64,000 nt of DNA, taken from the NCBI GenBank assembly GCA_018873225.1, contig JAEILZ010000002.1:2356001-2420000 (forward strand), given 5' to 3'. This document shows positions 11,708 through 23,229 of this stretch, piece after piece (within the stretch, counting starts at the first letter, position 1; every line of letters starts with the position of its first letter). Made by a program: the position numbers and the translations under genes. Origin of the DNA: [Phialemoniopsis] sp. UDSM-2020 (Eukaryota; Ascomycota; Sordariomycetes; Thyridiales; Thyridiaceae). Below the pieces are notes generated by a model. That model saw only the letters and a list, made by a program, of their open reading frames with translations, was not told where the DNA came from and made no database searches.

Positions 11708-13677
11708 ATGATGGAATCGAGAGCAGCGCAAAAGCGGCCTGCCTCAACGACTTACCAGTCTCTGAAGCGTACCGAGAACACCCCATTGCTTACAGACGAG
11801 GTTGACGGCAACAATGGATTTCTATACTCGGTACGTGAAAGCTTGTCAGGGGGACCGAGACTAGGTACGCGTATTGACAGACAGGACCAGACTTACGAAG
11901 AGAACACAAGCTCCAGCTGCAGCTCAGATTCGAGCTTCAGTGAGGAAGACCAAGAAGCCCAAAGACGCAGCATTATCGATGGTGACAAGATTGGGGTTGG
12001 AGTCTGGGCCTCGTTATCAGTCTTGATGATCGGCGTCTTCATGTCGCAAGCCGATGCGACACTGGTGCTCGCCACCTATGGCAAGGTGTCTTCGGAGTTC
12101 AACGATCTCGAGTCCGGGTCATGGCTATTGTCGGCCTACGTCCTTGCACAGGCTTGTGCTCAACCACTATATGGCAAGCTGAGCGACATATTCGGTCGCA
12201 AGGTATGCCTGCAAGCATCCTGCATCTTATTCATGCTAGGCACGATTGGAGCCGGGCTGGGCCAGTCTATGTCCCAAATCATCGCAGCAAGAGCTTTTCA
12301 GGGGGCTGGCGGTGCAGGCATGGTGTGTATGGTGTCTATCGTCATCACAGACCTGGTGCCGATACACGAGGTGGCTGCTTTGAGGAGCTATGTCAACGCT
12401 GTCGCAACTGTCGGTAGATCTTGCGGTGGTGCCCTTGGTGGATTGCTTGCTCAGACCGTGGGATGGCGATGGTAGGTTGTTCCTCGTCAATTGCCATCTG
12501 AGCTTGGCACGCTAACTCAAAGCCAGGGCGTTCTTGGGTCAGGCTCCCTTTATCCTCACTGCTATCATTCTCGTTCAATGGGGGCTACACATTGCTCCTA
12601 AGGCTCACTTGTTGCACCATCACCACCACTCAACCTGGACCAAGCTCAAGCGGATCGACTTCGCAGGCGCTTTCTTCCTGTCCGTCACAATTCTCTGCTT
12701 TTGTCTCACTCTGGATCTTGGAGGAGAAAAGGTCCCTTGGAACTCACCAGTCATCTACGGCATCATCGGTGGTGGCTTGGGATCTGCTGTTGCCTTTGTG
12801 TTGACGACGAAGTACTGGGCAGCCGAACCAATTTTTCCATTGCATTTGCTCACACACTACGACGTGGTGACATCCTACAGTATGCTGGCAATGCAGAATC
12901 TCATGCAATTCTCACTTATGATGTCGATTCCGATGTACTTCCAAGTCGTCAAGAATGTGTCGACAGGCGCTGCCGGTGCTTACATGATCCCCTCTGTTGT
13001 TGGCAACACTATCGGCGCGTTACTTGCAGGTCACTGGATCAAGCGCAATGGCCGTGTTAAAGCGGCATCTGTAGTGGCACCTATTGCTTCGCTTCTCGTC
13101 TTTTCGCTCTGCATACTGCTGTGGACCGGAGAAGACACTTCGGTCTCAAAATCATTGGTCTCCTTTCCAGGAGGCTTCGCCACGGGAGTTTCACATAGCT
13201 CCCTCTTTGTGGCTCTGGCTGCTGGAGTTGCCGAGGAAGATATCGCCATTGCTAGCTCTGGATTGTACCTGAGTGGTAATATTGGCTCAGTAATCGGCGC
13301 GAGTGTATCTGCCGCGGTTTACCAAGGTGCGCTGCGTAATGGGCTTGCGGAAGCACTCGCAGGTCGACTTGACAAAGACAAAGTGAGTTGGACTGTCCAG
13401 TACTCTGGCAACAATTTACTAACACCGATTCTAGATTATCGACAAGGCACTCTCTAATATCGAGTATGTTCAACATCTCGGCCGCGACCTCAGGGACTTG
13501 ATGATACCTGCCTACGTCTACAGCTTTCACATGGTCTTTGGTAAGTCCCAGAGATGATGAATATATCTGTACCAACATAGAATTACTGACCCTTGATTAG
13601 TGTTGGGACTAGGCTGTGCTGGTATTTCCTTTATTATTGCATGCATTAGCAGAGAGCAACGATTGGAACGTAAATGA
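11708..13677 (+). CDS. MFS transporter, Vba/DHA2-type (vacuolar basic amino acid-like)
   Basis: Four exons (11708-12471, 12527-13382, 13435-13540, 13601-13677) give 600 aa. Residues 1-95 are a hydrophilic cytosolic tail with an acidic Ser cluster (SSSCSSDSSFSEEDQ). Membrane segments begin near residue 97 (GVWASLSVLMIGVFMSQADA). MFS motif A is clear in the loop between helices 2 and 3 (GKLSDIFGRK). DATLVLATYGKVSSEFNDL and the number of hydrophobic segments (about 14) match the DHA2/Vba family. Those proteins are proton-coupled antiporters for basic amino acids or drugs, often in the vacuolar membrane. Two tandem ATGs occur at 11708 and 11711. The substrate is uncertain: a plasma-membrane multidrug or siderophore exporter of the same superfamily cannot be excluded. 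Confidence 0.88.
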
Positions 13678-13859
13678 AAGAGCGTTCGCAGTGAGCATGG
13701 GACCGAGGACAGTGGGATAATCCGGTGTAGGGGCTGCTATGCCCAGGGCGACTTTGGTCTTCATGTCATCCAAGTTGATCGGGTGATTGTTGGTACACGA
13801 GGTGGTCCCTAAGATTGTCTAACTCCAATAACTACTGATACCAACATGCTGATCTAGTC

Positions 13860-15698
13860 TTAGACCCATAAACTCCAGTGACCATAATAGTCAAAGCTCC
13901 TCTTCCGTAGCTCATGGCCAGAGAGGTCTTCCAAATCGAAAACGTTGGGATGTTGGGGTCCTTCAGAGTCGATAATGTAGCCGAGCTCGCAAACGGTGTA
14001 GCTGATCTTGGGCTGCTCTTCGTAGAATGCATCAAAGTCCTTGTGTAGGGCGTCGATTAGCGTCTGAACGCCGCCATCTGGGTGAAGGACCTTCCAAGGC
14101 TCGTGACACTCCTTCGCCTTGCAAGACTTGAGGACCATGAGGAGGGCGTCGAGACGGTTGACTACTTGGTCATAAGAGCGGCCAGCCAATTCATACCCCT
14201 CGGTGAGAGTAGCAGCATCGTCGCCAAAGTAGTTGTCCATTTGGTCGGGATCACGCTTGAGATCATAGTACTCCCTGTCACCAGTACACCATACGGAGTA
14301 AAATAGGTTGTACTCGTCACTGATGAGCCGTAGTGACTTGTACGTGTTGTTCCTCGCGGCGTTCGCAGTCCGGTGATCTTTTGCGTGATGTCCGTCATTA
14401 TAGGTTAGGTTGTGTCCAGCGAACTTGCCCTCAGGAATAGCCATGCCCCAGAACTCAATGTTTACATGCTCTGTCTTGGTTGGCCCAGAGAGCTCTTCAT
14501 CGTTGAGTGGGATGGGAAGACCGTCAAAGTCATCTCGATGACCACCAGCCAGCTTGAGGATGGTAGGTGAAAGGTCAGTGTGTGACGTTACGGCCTTGGT
14601 GACGTGGCCGGCAGGAACACCTGGGCCACGGACAATCAGGGGGATGTGAATGTCCTCCTCGTAGCTGCACTCCTTGCCAGGCATCATGCGGCGAGAGCTG
14701 ATGTGGTACCCGTTGTCCGTCGTATAGAAGATGTAGGTGTTGTCCAGCTCGCCCTTGGCCTCGAGCATCTGGACGAGCTGCTCCACCATCTCGTCAACAG
14801 ACTGCAGAGACCGGAGACGAGCTCGTTGATACTCGTCGTTGTACTCAATAACAGTGTCGTTGAGAAGAGGTAGGTTCTTGACCCAAGCGACGCCCGGCTG
14901 TTTCTCCGGGTTGAAGTTGCGAGTGCGCGGGATCTTGTAGTCCTTGAAGAGGTGTGCGTGGCGCTCAGCATATTTCGGCATGCCGCCACCCATTGGCGGC
15001 TCCTGGCGCACATCGGCGTGGGGAGCAATCGGTGCCACGGTCAAAAACCACGGGTCAGAGTGTTTCATTGCCTCTTCCAGGAACCCATAGGCTTTGTCGG
15101 CGGTCACATCCGGCGAATATTGGCCCTCGTAGCTGACGGGGGCTGCGCCATTTCTTGACATGAAAGCGCGGAAGTATTCATATGTGTAGGGATCCAGGAT
15201 AAAATCACTTCCATTGAATCCACCTGCTTGCGGCGAGTTGTAATTGTCGACGGTATGGCCGTTGTATAGCTTGCCGGTGTAATAGGTGTTGTAACCGTGC
15301 TGCTGCATCCAAATGGGGAGGTAATTATCATTCCAGCCCTCCTCGACGAATTTTTCAAAGCCGCCTGTAAAGTGTATGGATGAGTAAAATGCCACAGTAG
15401 AGGAACGAAGACTATACATACCATATGGCATAAACACATCGGTTACATTGGTGTTGTGCGCCGCCATCCCAGTCAGGAGATTGGCTCGAGATGGGCAGCA
15501 GAGGGCGATAGTGCAGTAATGGTTGCTGTATGTCGTGCCCTCGTTGATGACATATTTTTGAAGTAAAGGCATGTGCTGCAAGGACTCCATGTGCCAGTCT
15601 TGGTCATCTGTAAGAATGAACAGAATATTAGGCTTCTTGCTGGCCAAGACCATGCCTGGGACGAGGCCCAGGAGGGCGAACAATGATTGCGATCGCAT
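13860..15698 (-). CDS. secreted arylsulfatase-type sulfatase
   Basis: ATG 15698 opens a signal peptide (MRSQSLFALLGLVPGMVLA). The enzyme is 593 aa after removal of a 57-nt GTATGT...ACAG intron (15421-15365). This intron has no stop and is a multiple of three, so the unspliced frame also stays open. Sulfatase signatures: PNILFILTDDQD supplies metal-binding Asp31 and Asp32. CCPSR at residues 67-71 is the CxPSR formylglycine motif with Cys67 as the modified residue. Downstream are YTTDNGYH and GKECSYEEDIHIPLIVRGPG, typical of the N-acetylglucosamine-6-sulfatase/arylsulfatase group. It hydrolyses sulfate esters, probably outside the cell to scavenge sulfur or carbon. The exact ester is not predictable. 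It is convergent with the MFS gene and divergent from the bZIP gene. Confidence 0.92.
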   Translation of the reverse strand: MRSQSLFALLGLVPGMVLASKKPNILFILTDDQDWHMESLQHMPLLQKYVINEGTTYSNHYCTIALCCPSRANLLTGMAAHNTNVTDVFMPYGMYSLRSSTVAFYSSIHFTGGFEKFVEEGWNDNYLPIWMQQHGYNTYYTGKLYNGHTVDNYNSPQAGGFNGSDFILDPYTYEYFRAFMSRNGAAPVSYEGQYSPDVTADKAYGFLEEAMKHSDPWFLTVAPIAPHADVRQEPPMGGGMPKYAERHAHLFKDYKIPRTRNFNPEKQPGVAWVKNLPLLNDTVIEYNDEYQRARLRSLQSVDEMVEQLVQMLEAKGELDNTYIFYTTDNGYHISSRRMMPGKECSYEEDIHIPLIVRGPGVPAGHVTKAVTSHTDLSPTILKLAGGHRDDFDGLPIPLNDEELSGPTKTEHVNIEFWGMAIPEGKFAGHNLTYNDGHHAKDHRTANAARNNTYKSLRLISDEYNLFYSVWCTGDREYYDLKRDPDQMDNYFGDDAATLTEGYELAGRSYDQVVNRLDALLMVLKSCKAKECHEPWKVLHPDGGVQTLIDALHKDFDAFYEEQPKISYTVCELGYIIDSEGPQHPNVFDLEDLSGHELRKRSFDYYGHWSLWV

Positions 15699-16595
15699 GG
15701 TGAGTATGGCTAGACGAACACACACACAATATGATTGTTTAGAGAAACAGAATCCGTCTGAGCTCTGAGCTTCAAGAAATATCGATCCTAAAGGTCTTCA
15801 TCTTGTAATTCTTGAAGCTCTCGAGGAGAGACGCTAGCACGACACGACATCAAGTGGAGCTGGCGAAACTTGGGGGAAAGCTCCCCACACTGCGACTTGG
15901 CCGGTATGTTCGACAACATCCTTAGATCCTTAGAAGAAGGTATGTAGAGAGAGGACATTCGATTGATAATGGCCCTCACAAACCTAGAACCTCAAAGTCG
16001 CATGTCAGACCGACAACTGCGGGTCTGGAGAACCCATCGTTCGTACTGGCTTTTTAAGCTGTCGCCAAGCATCTTCGTAGGTAGTCGTTAGAGTAAATAA
16101 GCTTGGGGATAGGCCGCACTCTAACAGCTCTTGACGTGTCGTGTTAGCTCGCTCCTTTTAGCTCCCCTGCTCTGTCGTGATCGGCGAGGTGCCGGCATAC
16201 CAAGCCGGACTGGTGACCCTAGCCCTTGGCCTGACGCGCTTTGAGGCGACACCAGGGAAAAGGGCGGATAACCTCTTCCTTTCTCCCACACCCAATTTTC
16301 CCACCCTCCCTGCCCCACCACCACACCAACTTCCCCAGACCAGCCTCTCGTGCCGTGTGCGGGGGATAGACACATCCGTCTTCTTGCGGATGACTAAACA
16401 AAGTCGAGATGGCTCCCCTCGCCATGACTACCTGGACAGGGCTCTGATTTCCGGACTGGCCACGAGGACATGAGCCGTCCCAACTGACCTTTGAGCCTCC
16501 ATTTCTCCCTTTGCTTCACCACTGGACTGTTCCATCTCCTTCGCGACCAGTATTCGATACATCACTGCCGTCTTTTTGAGCAGGACCATCTCAAA
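15699..16595. other. divergent promoter sulfatase / bZIP
   Basis: A 0.9-kb non-coding region. The bZIP side (about 16250-16595) is C/T-rich and looks like a long leader. No independent gene or repeat. Confidence 0.55.
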
Positions 16596-18291
16596 ATGGA
16601 CATTCCCGAGGCTGGCGATCCTCCATTGTCGCCGCCTACCTCAGATCCGATTTCTCAGGTAACGTCTCGCGAGGCAGACATGGAGCCTACAGTGCAGGAG
16701 CCGACATCGCCAGCCATGAGACCTCGTAAATCAGTGTCAAAGAATATCAACCCGGAGTCCAGTAGATCAGTCTTGTTCATGGCCGCCGACAAGCTGGAGC
16801 GAAAGCGGAAATTAGATAGGCATAATCAGCGGACAAGTCGGTAAGCCAAGCCCGATGCATCTCGCTTTTATCATGGGAAAACAAAATGCTGATGACAAGC
16901 AATGAAGAGCGAAAACCAGAGCGAGGGTGGAGGAACTAGAGAAGGAGAATGAGCTTCTCAAGTCTCAGCTTGACGCTGCCGAGCAGTCCAAGACTCGCAT
17001 GCAGTCCACGCTTGAGCGCATGAAGAACTGCATCCGCTCCTCCTACGCGGCCATGATGGATATCGATGAGCTTGGCGATGTCCATCCATCTATCGAAAGC
17101 CCTGGCAGTTCTATAGGTGCGCTCCATCGCTGATCTTGAGATTTCGCTAAGGAAGCAAGCGTACTAATAATGTATTCGAGAGCAGCACGCTCTAGTAGTC
17201 AGACGCATCCTCGAGCTCTGATGTGGCCCAATGGCCAAGCTAAGAAGAGGCGGCAGAGCAGTGCCATGCGGGTGCAGCACCCCGATGGCAGCCATCTAGA
17301 CGGCGGCGGCCAGTCAAGCAGTGATGATAATGCCGCTATGCCATACTCACTTGACGTCTTGAACAGTGGTATTTCAGCCTCGGGTGACACCTTGCCTCCC
17401 AGTTGGACCTTTACCGATGCGCTTGCCGGCTTCAAGTACGATGTGCCGGCGAGGCCACCTCCGCAAAATCAGCCAATTCTAGATCTCGGAGCCCTGGACT
17501 TTACCTTTGGGGCCATCAACCAGGACATCGAATCCAACCCTGACCCGTCCGTGGACGCACCGTGGTCTGGAAGCTTAGAGCAGGCTCTCCATCATGCACG
17601 ACGATCAAGCCGATACTCGATCTCGCCACCTGACTTGCCCATCTGGTCGATCCCGATCAAACATTTGCCACCACAGAATCAGCTGGACCGCTTGATGCAG
17701 AGCATGGCGGACGCCCTGGCCGCCAGCTCACGTGGAATGTCTACATCCGGCATCCACACTCCGACTTTCCCCTCCGTCCAGTCGCTGCTCAATCTCGAAG
17801 AAAGCGACGAGGGCCAACCAGTATCAACAGCGCTGTTCGAACACGGCTCTTCCTGGACAGCATTCCGAGGTTTTCCCGAGAAGATTGCGATTCTTCACAG
17901 CATTGGACGCCTCGTGCGCTGGCAAGTCCAGCCAAACCGAGCCAACTGGGATGCCCTGATGCCCGGGCTTCGTCCCACGGACGCACAACGCAACGTCGCT
18001 CACCCCTGGTGGGTCGACACCCTGCAATGGGGCCGTGGGCGGGACCACATCATCGAGAGGAAGGACTGGGCTATTTTTCATCAGCTTCGTGGTGTCTTCA
18101 ACGCCAACTTCTCCATCAACTGGCCGCATAGCCCGCACGACATCCTCGTGCAAAGCGGCCAGGGCGAGATGGTGCCCAGCCCTGCCTTCTTGGAGCATAT
18201 TCGGAACGCCCGCAATTGGACGATTGACACCGAGTGGCCGGAAGAGCTTGCTTTCATGCGTGATATCGCGCCCAGGCAGGTTGCGGAGTAG
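16596..18291 (+). CDS. bZIP-type transcription factor with DUF3425
   Basis: Three exons (16596-16840, 16908-17116, 17183-18291) give 520 aa. The first intron interrupts the basic region. The joined sequence reads RKRKLDRHNQRTSRAKTR at about 70-87, followed by a leucine/glutamate zipper (VEELEKENELLKSQL). This is the divergent fungal bZIP class lacking the classic N-x7-R spacing. The C-terminal 140 residues are a DUF3425 domain: FRGFPEKIAILHSIGRLVRW, then WDALMPGLRPTDAQ, then HPWWVDTLQWG. In this class DUF3425 is the usual partner of such basic regions. It should act in the nucleus. Target genes are unknown. Introns 1 and 2 were placed by phase and splice signals. The GAGAG acceptor of intron 2 is the least certain element. 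Confidence 0.85.
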
Positions 18292-18743
18292 TCTCGATTC
18301 GGTCTTGTGTGGTTTGTTAGCTTAGGTGTGATGGAGGTGGGATAACCCTAGTCGATCAGCTAATATTTCATGTACATCCATGAGGCAATCCGTCAAAGTG
18401 TCCCCCATTTACAGTCATAGATCAAAAATCAGTTCTCTAGGCTCAAGTGACCGATATTTCGGGATCCGGGATATTGTTGACGGGCGGCTCCCGGTTCCCC
18501 GAACCCACCTCCACAGATCTGCATAGTAGTATATGGGACGATGTAACCAGTAAATTGCCTTTCATTCGTGCAAAATCTCACGTCGGTACAAAACATGGAG
18601 AGAGTCAGGCACAGCAGCCTTGAGTTGCTCAATATCCCGGCCTGATCAAACCACGTCATTCTTGCATTTCAGGCCTCTGAGGCAACGTGGGTTCGACATT
18701 CCTTTTCAACATTCTAGGATCCGAAACTCACACTTTTTGACTT
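18292..18743. other. intergenic bZIP / GH28
   Basis: A 452-bp stretch holding the bZIP 3' UTR and the GH28 promoter. No ORF or repeat is supported. Confidence 0.5.
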
Positions 18744-20330
18744 ATGATGTGGGACCCGAGCGTCTTGTGTGTTATCGGCAGCTTGGTTGGTAGTGCTTTC
18801 GCGACTGCCACGTCTCCCAGGGAACAGCCCGACTGTCGGAAAACATGCATAGTTCAGGCCGGCGGTACCAATACCACTGATGATGCACCTGCCATTCTCG
18901 AAGCCTTCCACCAATGTGGACATGGCGGTAGGGTTGTCTTTAAGCCGACAACTTACTACGTGAACTCCGTGCTTAACGTCAGCGGACTGGAAGATGTCGA
19001 CGTGGATATCCAGGGAACCTTGCTCGTGAGTACCTACAAACCAACTGAGTCTTGGGAGTAAAGCTTATAATTTCGCTTAGTGGAGCATTGACATCCCATA
19101 TTGGTTAGCCCATTCGCTGCCTGTCGGCTATCAGAACCAGTCCACGGCTTTCATGCTAGGTGGCAACAATGTCCGAATCAACGGCCACGGAACTGGAACT
19201 CTTGATGGAAACGGAGATTACTGGTATCAGTGGATTCGAAAGCAGCCCAATACCTCCAATTATCCAGGCCGGCCACACGCCCTTACCTTGAGTGGGTTGA
19301 CGAACTCTGCCGTCCGAGATCTCACCTTTCTGCGAAGTCAGATGTGGTGAGTGTCCAGATGTTTGTATCGTGTATATCAAGCTGACACTAACCCACCCCC
19401 CAGGACTGTTTCCATTATCTACTCTCACCATGTCGAGCTTGATAACATCCTTGTCAACAACACGGGAAACGTTGTTTCAAGTTGTAAGCACGCACATATT
19501 CTTCATCGAGTTCTCCAGCTGATATTAACTCATACCTGCCAGCCAATACTGATGGGGCTAATACCATCCGATCATCGCATATCACGTTCAACAACTGGAC
19601 GGTCTACAACGGAGATGACAGCATAGCACTGAAAGGAAACAGTACTGACATCGCCATCACAAACTCTCGGTTCATCAACGGCCTCGGTATAGCGATTGGG
19701 AGCATTGGGCAATACACGAATCAGTTTGAGACCGTTGAGAGGGTTCGCGTGGAGAACATTCTGTTCAATAAGACCTTACATGCGGTAAATTCAACCCAAA
19801 AGAAGTGAAAGTCTTCGAAGCAAGCTCTAATCTGTTTCTCGCCCAGGTCTACTTCAAGACATGGACCGCAGACCAGAACGGGTACCCGCCAAACGGAGGA
19901 GGCGGCGGCCTTGGATGTAAGTGCTCAAAGATCAATGACAGGACATAAGATGTTGACGACGGGCACAGATGCTGCCGATATGACATTCAAGAATCTGGAG
20001 GCCACGGCGCTACGGGGTGCGGCCGTTGCGATTTCACAGTGCACGCGTTTTAGCGGCGCTCCAGGAAGTGGCAATTGCACCAACTCGCCGTTCCAGATCC
20101 GGGATATCACTGTCGAAGGGCTCACCGGAACGGCTGCGTCGACTCGGGTGGCCAGTCTACAGTGCAGCGCTGTGGCGCCATGCACAGACATTGGACTGCT
20201 CGACGTTCACCTGCACTTAGCAAACGGCACCGAGGCTGGCGAGTATCTGTGCGGAAACGTCGCTAATCCCGTCGGGTTTGAGTGTACAGGGTCGCCCTGT
20301 GTGGGCGGGAGTGCAACAGGGGAATGTTGA
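18744..20330 (+). CDS. secreted GH28 exo-type polygalacturonase / rhamnogalacturonase
   Basis: Six exons (18744-19025, 19081-19346, 19404-19483, 19543-19784, 19847-19916, 19969-20330) give 433 aa. An N-terminal signal peptide ends near residue 21. The GH28 catalytic aspartates are present in SNTDG (Asp213) and NGDDS (Asp234, Asp235). The next block reads GLGIAIGSIGQY, so the histidine of the endo-polygalacturonase GHG motif is Leu257 here. The RIK motif region is replaced by VYFKTW. These substitutions are typical of exo-acting fungal GH28 enzymes (galacturan 1,4-galacturonidase or exo-rhamnogalacturonase group). The role is removal of terminal sugars from pectin outside the cell. Many Asn glycosylation sequons and even-numbered cysteines fit secretion. 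Confidence 0.9.
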
Positions 20331-20513
20331 GTGCGGTCAAGAGGATTGAGCAGGATAGTCTTGTGACGATCTGAAATCACTCTTTCTTGTGCACCTGCTT
20401 GATTCTCGTAGCTGTTTGGGAAGATCATAGGAGCCACAGCCACAAACATTGTATATCACTATATACACCTCCCACTATAGATGTCAAGCGGAGAGTCTCG
20501 AAGAGACAATGAA

Positions 20514-22165
20514 TCAGGGAGTAGGACTCGGTAACGAGACCGGGCTCCAGGACCCTTCCCGCAAGCCCAGAATTGAATGACCTTCCGGAACTGAATGCAG
20601 ATATATGTCAATATTGATCGCGGAGAAAGCGGCAAGGAGATCTGCCACTTGGTTTTGGGGAGGCTCATGGTAATAGTCGAGTCGTATAACCCTCAGCCTT
20701 GGAAGACTCTCCATCTCGCCAGTCAGTATCGACTGCGAAAGAGCAAGTAAGTCCAGACAGAGCGAGTTCCAGTAGAGAGCCGATTTTATGTGCAGCTCCA
20801 CGATGGACGAGGGCAGCTTTCCAGCCAATTGCTTGGGTGTGAAGCGAGACGACCCTTCTTCCCATAGGTACGAGAAGCGGCCGTAAAGCAGTGGCTGATC
20901 CACCTCGAGGACCTCCAAGGAAGTGAATGCTGCGAATGACTCTCCGTTTTTGCTGTCAAAGTCATTCCCCGGCTCTTGATGAGAATATTCTAGTCGATCA
21001 ATGACAAGATCTATGTCTACCATCACATCATTGTCATACCAGCATTCAGGCGAAATAGCTATCAGACGGAGTCGCCGTAGGGTCGGGTGGACGGGCAGGA
21101 TCGCGTCCACAATGGAGACATCGTCCTGTAGATGCCGTGCATTGCAGTAATCCAGATTCTCTAGCACAGGGCAATGCTTGAGAAGGCCCTGAAGATCGTC
21201 CGACGAGATGGCATTCAGTGAAAGTTCACGGAGGTGGTTCAATGATAGACTCCACAGGCTTTTCTGAGTTCCAAGCCTCCTGCCATCTCGGTCCCGGCCA
21301 TCGCAGCCAGGAGCTGTAAGACCTCAAGGTTTGGGGCTCGGCCGATCAAATTTTGCATCTGGTGAATATGGTAGGATGGGCGGTAGGGCATAAATTCTTC
21401 CTCATTCACGAAATCGAAAGGCCAGGGCGTCTTGTTCTCAACGAAAGCAAGATGTCGTAGGCGCGGTAGATCATGATCCCATTCTTGCCAGCCTCGAATC
21501 CCATGGAACCTCAAGTTCCTTCCACCTTGTGTAAGTTTGTCATACTCCGTCCATTTCCACAGATCTGGGAAGGGCTCCAGGAGGAGTTGTTCGATCGATG
21601 AGGCAGTGAGGGCGACTGCTAGCTGATGCATGCAGCACATGTCTGGATCTTCCACCAAGAGCCGACCTCCAAGAGCATGCGCTCCACGATGGAATACACT
21701 TATGAATTCTTCAGGCTGGACATTCGGGACCCGTCTCTCGTTCACCGCGAAGGCAATGCCAGGCCCCTTGTGATACAAGGCAAGGGATCGCACCGAACGC
21801 GCAAGATCTGGGCGGTCCACAAGACTGCGAACAAGGGAGACAATGCGGTTCCTTTCCTTCTGATAATATTCAAGAAGACGTACTCCATCTCTGCTGTATT
21901 CTAACATCGACTCTACCTTGACCCGCTCATTGTGGGCCGCCTGGAAAGAGTGGAAAAGAATGGGCTGCGCGACTTGTTGCAGACGCTTAGAACACTGGGA
22001 GAGGCGAGACAAGGCTCTTTGGTCGGTACGAGCCTCTTTGAAGACATGTTGGGATGCTTGAATCAGGCGAGGGATCTGGCAATGAGGGCAGAGAAAGTCG
22101 GCGATGTGGGCGATGAGCTCTGTGGGAAGGCGATCAAAAGCGGGCCGCGGAGAGACTCTCTCCAT
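20514..22165 (-). CDS. F-box-like / leucine-rich protein, frame switch near 21264-21322
   Basis: The N-terminal frame (22165-21239) begins with an F-box-like stretch: FDRLPTELIAHIADFLC and then LSRLSQCSKRLQQVAQPILF. The C-terminal part (to 20514) continues in a different frame with leucine-rich sequence such as LWSLSLNHLRELSLN and LLKHCPVLENLDYCN. The two frames overlap by four bases, so one protein needs either an intron or a frameshift. A 59-nt GTCTTA...CTCAG segment (21322-21264) joins them in phase (APNLE/KSLWSL) and would give 530 aa. Its donor is weak and I see no clear branch site, so a genuine frameshift or assembly error remains possible. F-box proteins are substrate adaptors of SCF ubiquitin ligases. 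The target is unknown. Confidence 0.7.
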
Positions 22166-22428
22166 CGCTGGACTCCTTGAAGCTCATGTGTTCTGGTTCA
22201 AAGGGAGGAGAAGGGTCTTTGCCTGAGATTAGGCGTGGCGCAGCCTGATGATGTGAGTGTATCGTATCCAACAAGATCGGTGCGATGTGTAGGTGTGAAA
22301 GGACGGGAGTGGATGTCCTGGTCTGGTGTCCTTGGAAATGGGGCGGCGCTTTTGAACCCCACTGTGAGGTGCTTCGAGTGAGTAAATTATTGGAGTCTTT
22401 GGGACCTAAATTCGTCTCTACCAAGCAT

Positions 22429-22852
22429 CTACAAGACCATATCGTACACAATGGTGTCGGTGCATAACGCTTCTCGGATGCGATGGACCTTTTGGTGCGC
22501 AGGATGAGGCGCGTATGCCAGCACGTCCGCTTCCGTCTCCATGACCGTCATGAGTCCCATGTCGAAGCCCTGAGCGCGATGAGCCGTGGATGCCAGCACG
22601 CCACCCATCTCAAACGACCGTAATCCTGTGCAGCCCGTGTCAACAATCGCAATATTCCTCGCAGTATGCGCCGGACAGCTGTAAGCTCACCTTGTATCTG
22701 CCCGACCATTTCCTGTCCAGCCGCACGGAGCTCCGCCAGCTGGGCCTCCGTGACCCCCGGTTTCAGCTTGAACAGCACTGTTCGGGTTGTTTAGTTTGTG
22801 CGTACACGAAGTAAGTCTGTTGATATGGCTCACCAATGTGATATATAGCCAT
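22429..22852 (-). CDS. stress-responsive A/B-barrel (Dabb) domain protein
   Basis: Three exons (22852-22834, 22777-22691, 22625-22429) give 100 aa with exact phase closure. The sequence starts MAIYHIVLFKLKPGVTEAQ and ends VHRIREALCTDTIVYDMVL. It is a complete Dabb fold: an opening HIVLFKLK strand, the GLRSFEMGGVLAST strand, GFDMGLMTVMETEADVLAY, then the PAHQKV helix. Dabb proteins are small dimeric ferredoxin-like barrels. They include plant stress proteins and polyketide cyclases such as olivetolic acid cyclase, so a catalytic role is possible but not shown. The 19-nt first exon explains why no long frame covers it. It is head-to-head with the Zn2Cys6 regulator at 23230, 377 bp apart. Confidence 0.85.
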
Positions 22853-23229
22853 GATGATGATGACGACGAAGATGAACTTTTCCGAAGCAAGGTGTATGCG
22901 AACGTGTTGGAGAGGATTGGGGGAACGGCATGCGCATTTTCGACTCCTCTTGCCGGCCCGTACTTGGTCGCCGGAGTCGGCCCATGCCCCAACTGTTTGA
23001 TGGCCTAACAAATTCGCGATGCGGAGAACCTCGGTGATGTGGCCGACCTCGCATGAGCTAGCCGGGGATGCTGGCTTGGAGACTGTGGGGTTCAACCTTG
23101 TGGGGAGAGCACGCCGTCCAAACGGAAGAAGACCGACATTTCATCTCGGCATCCCAACGCAGAAAGCAAGCAAGACCCTTTTGTGACACGATTGTCACGC
23201 AACACGATCCCGTACTCCGATCCTCCAGC
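22853..23229. other. divergent promoter Dabb gene / Zn2Cys6 regulator 1
   Basis: A 377-bp shared promoter interval containing a GAT/GAC-rich microsatellite-like run just upstream of the Dabb start. No coding sequence. Confidence 0.5.
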
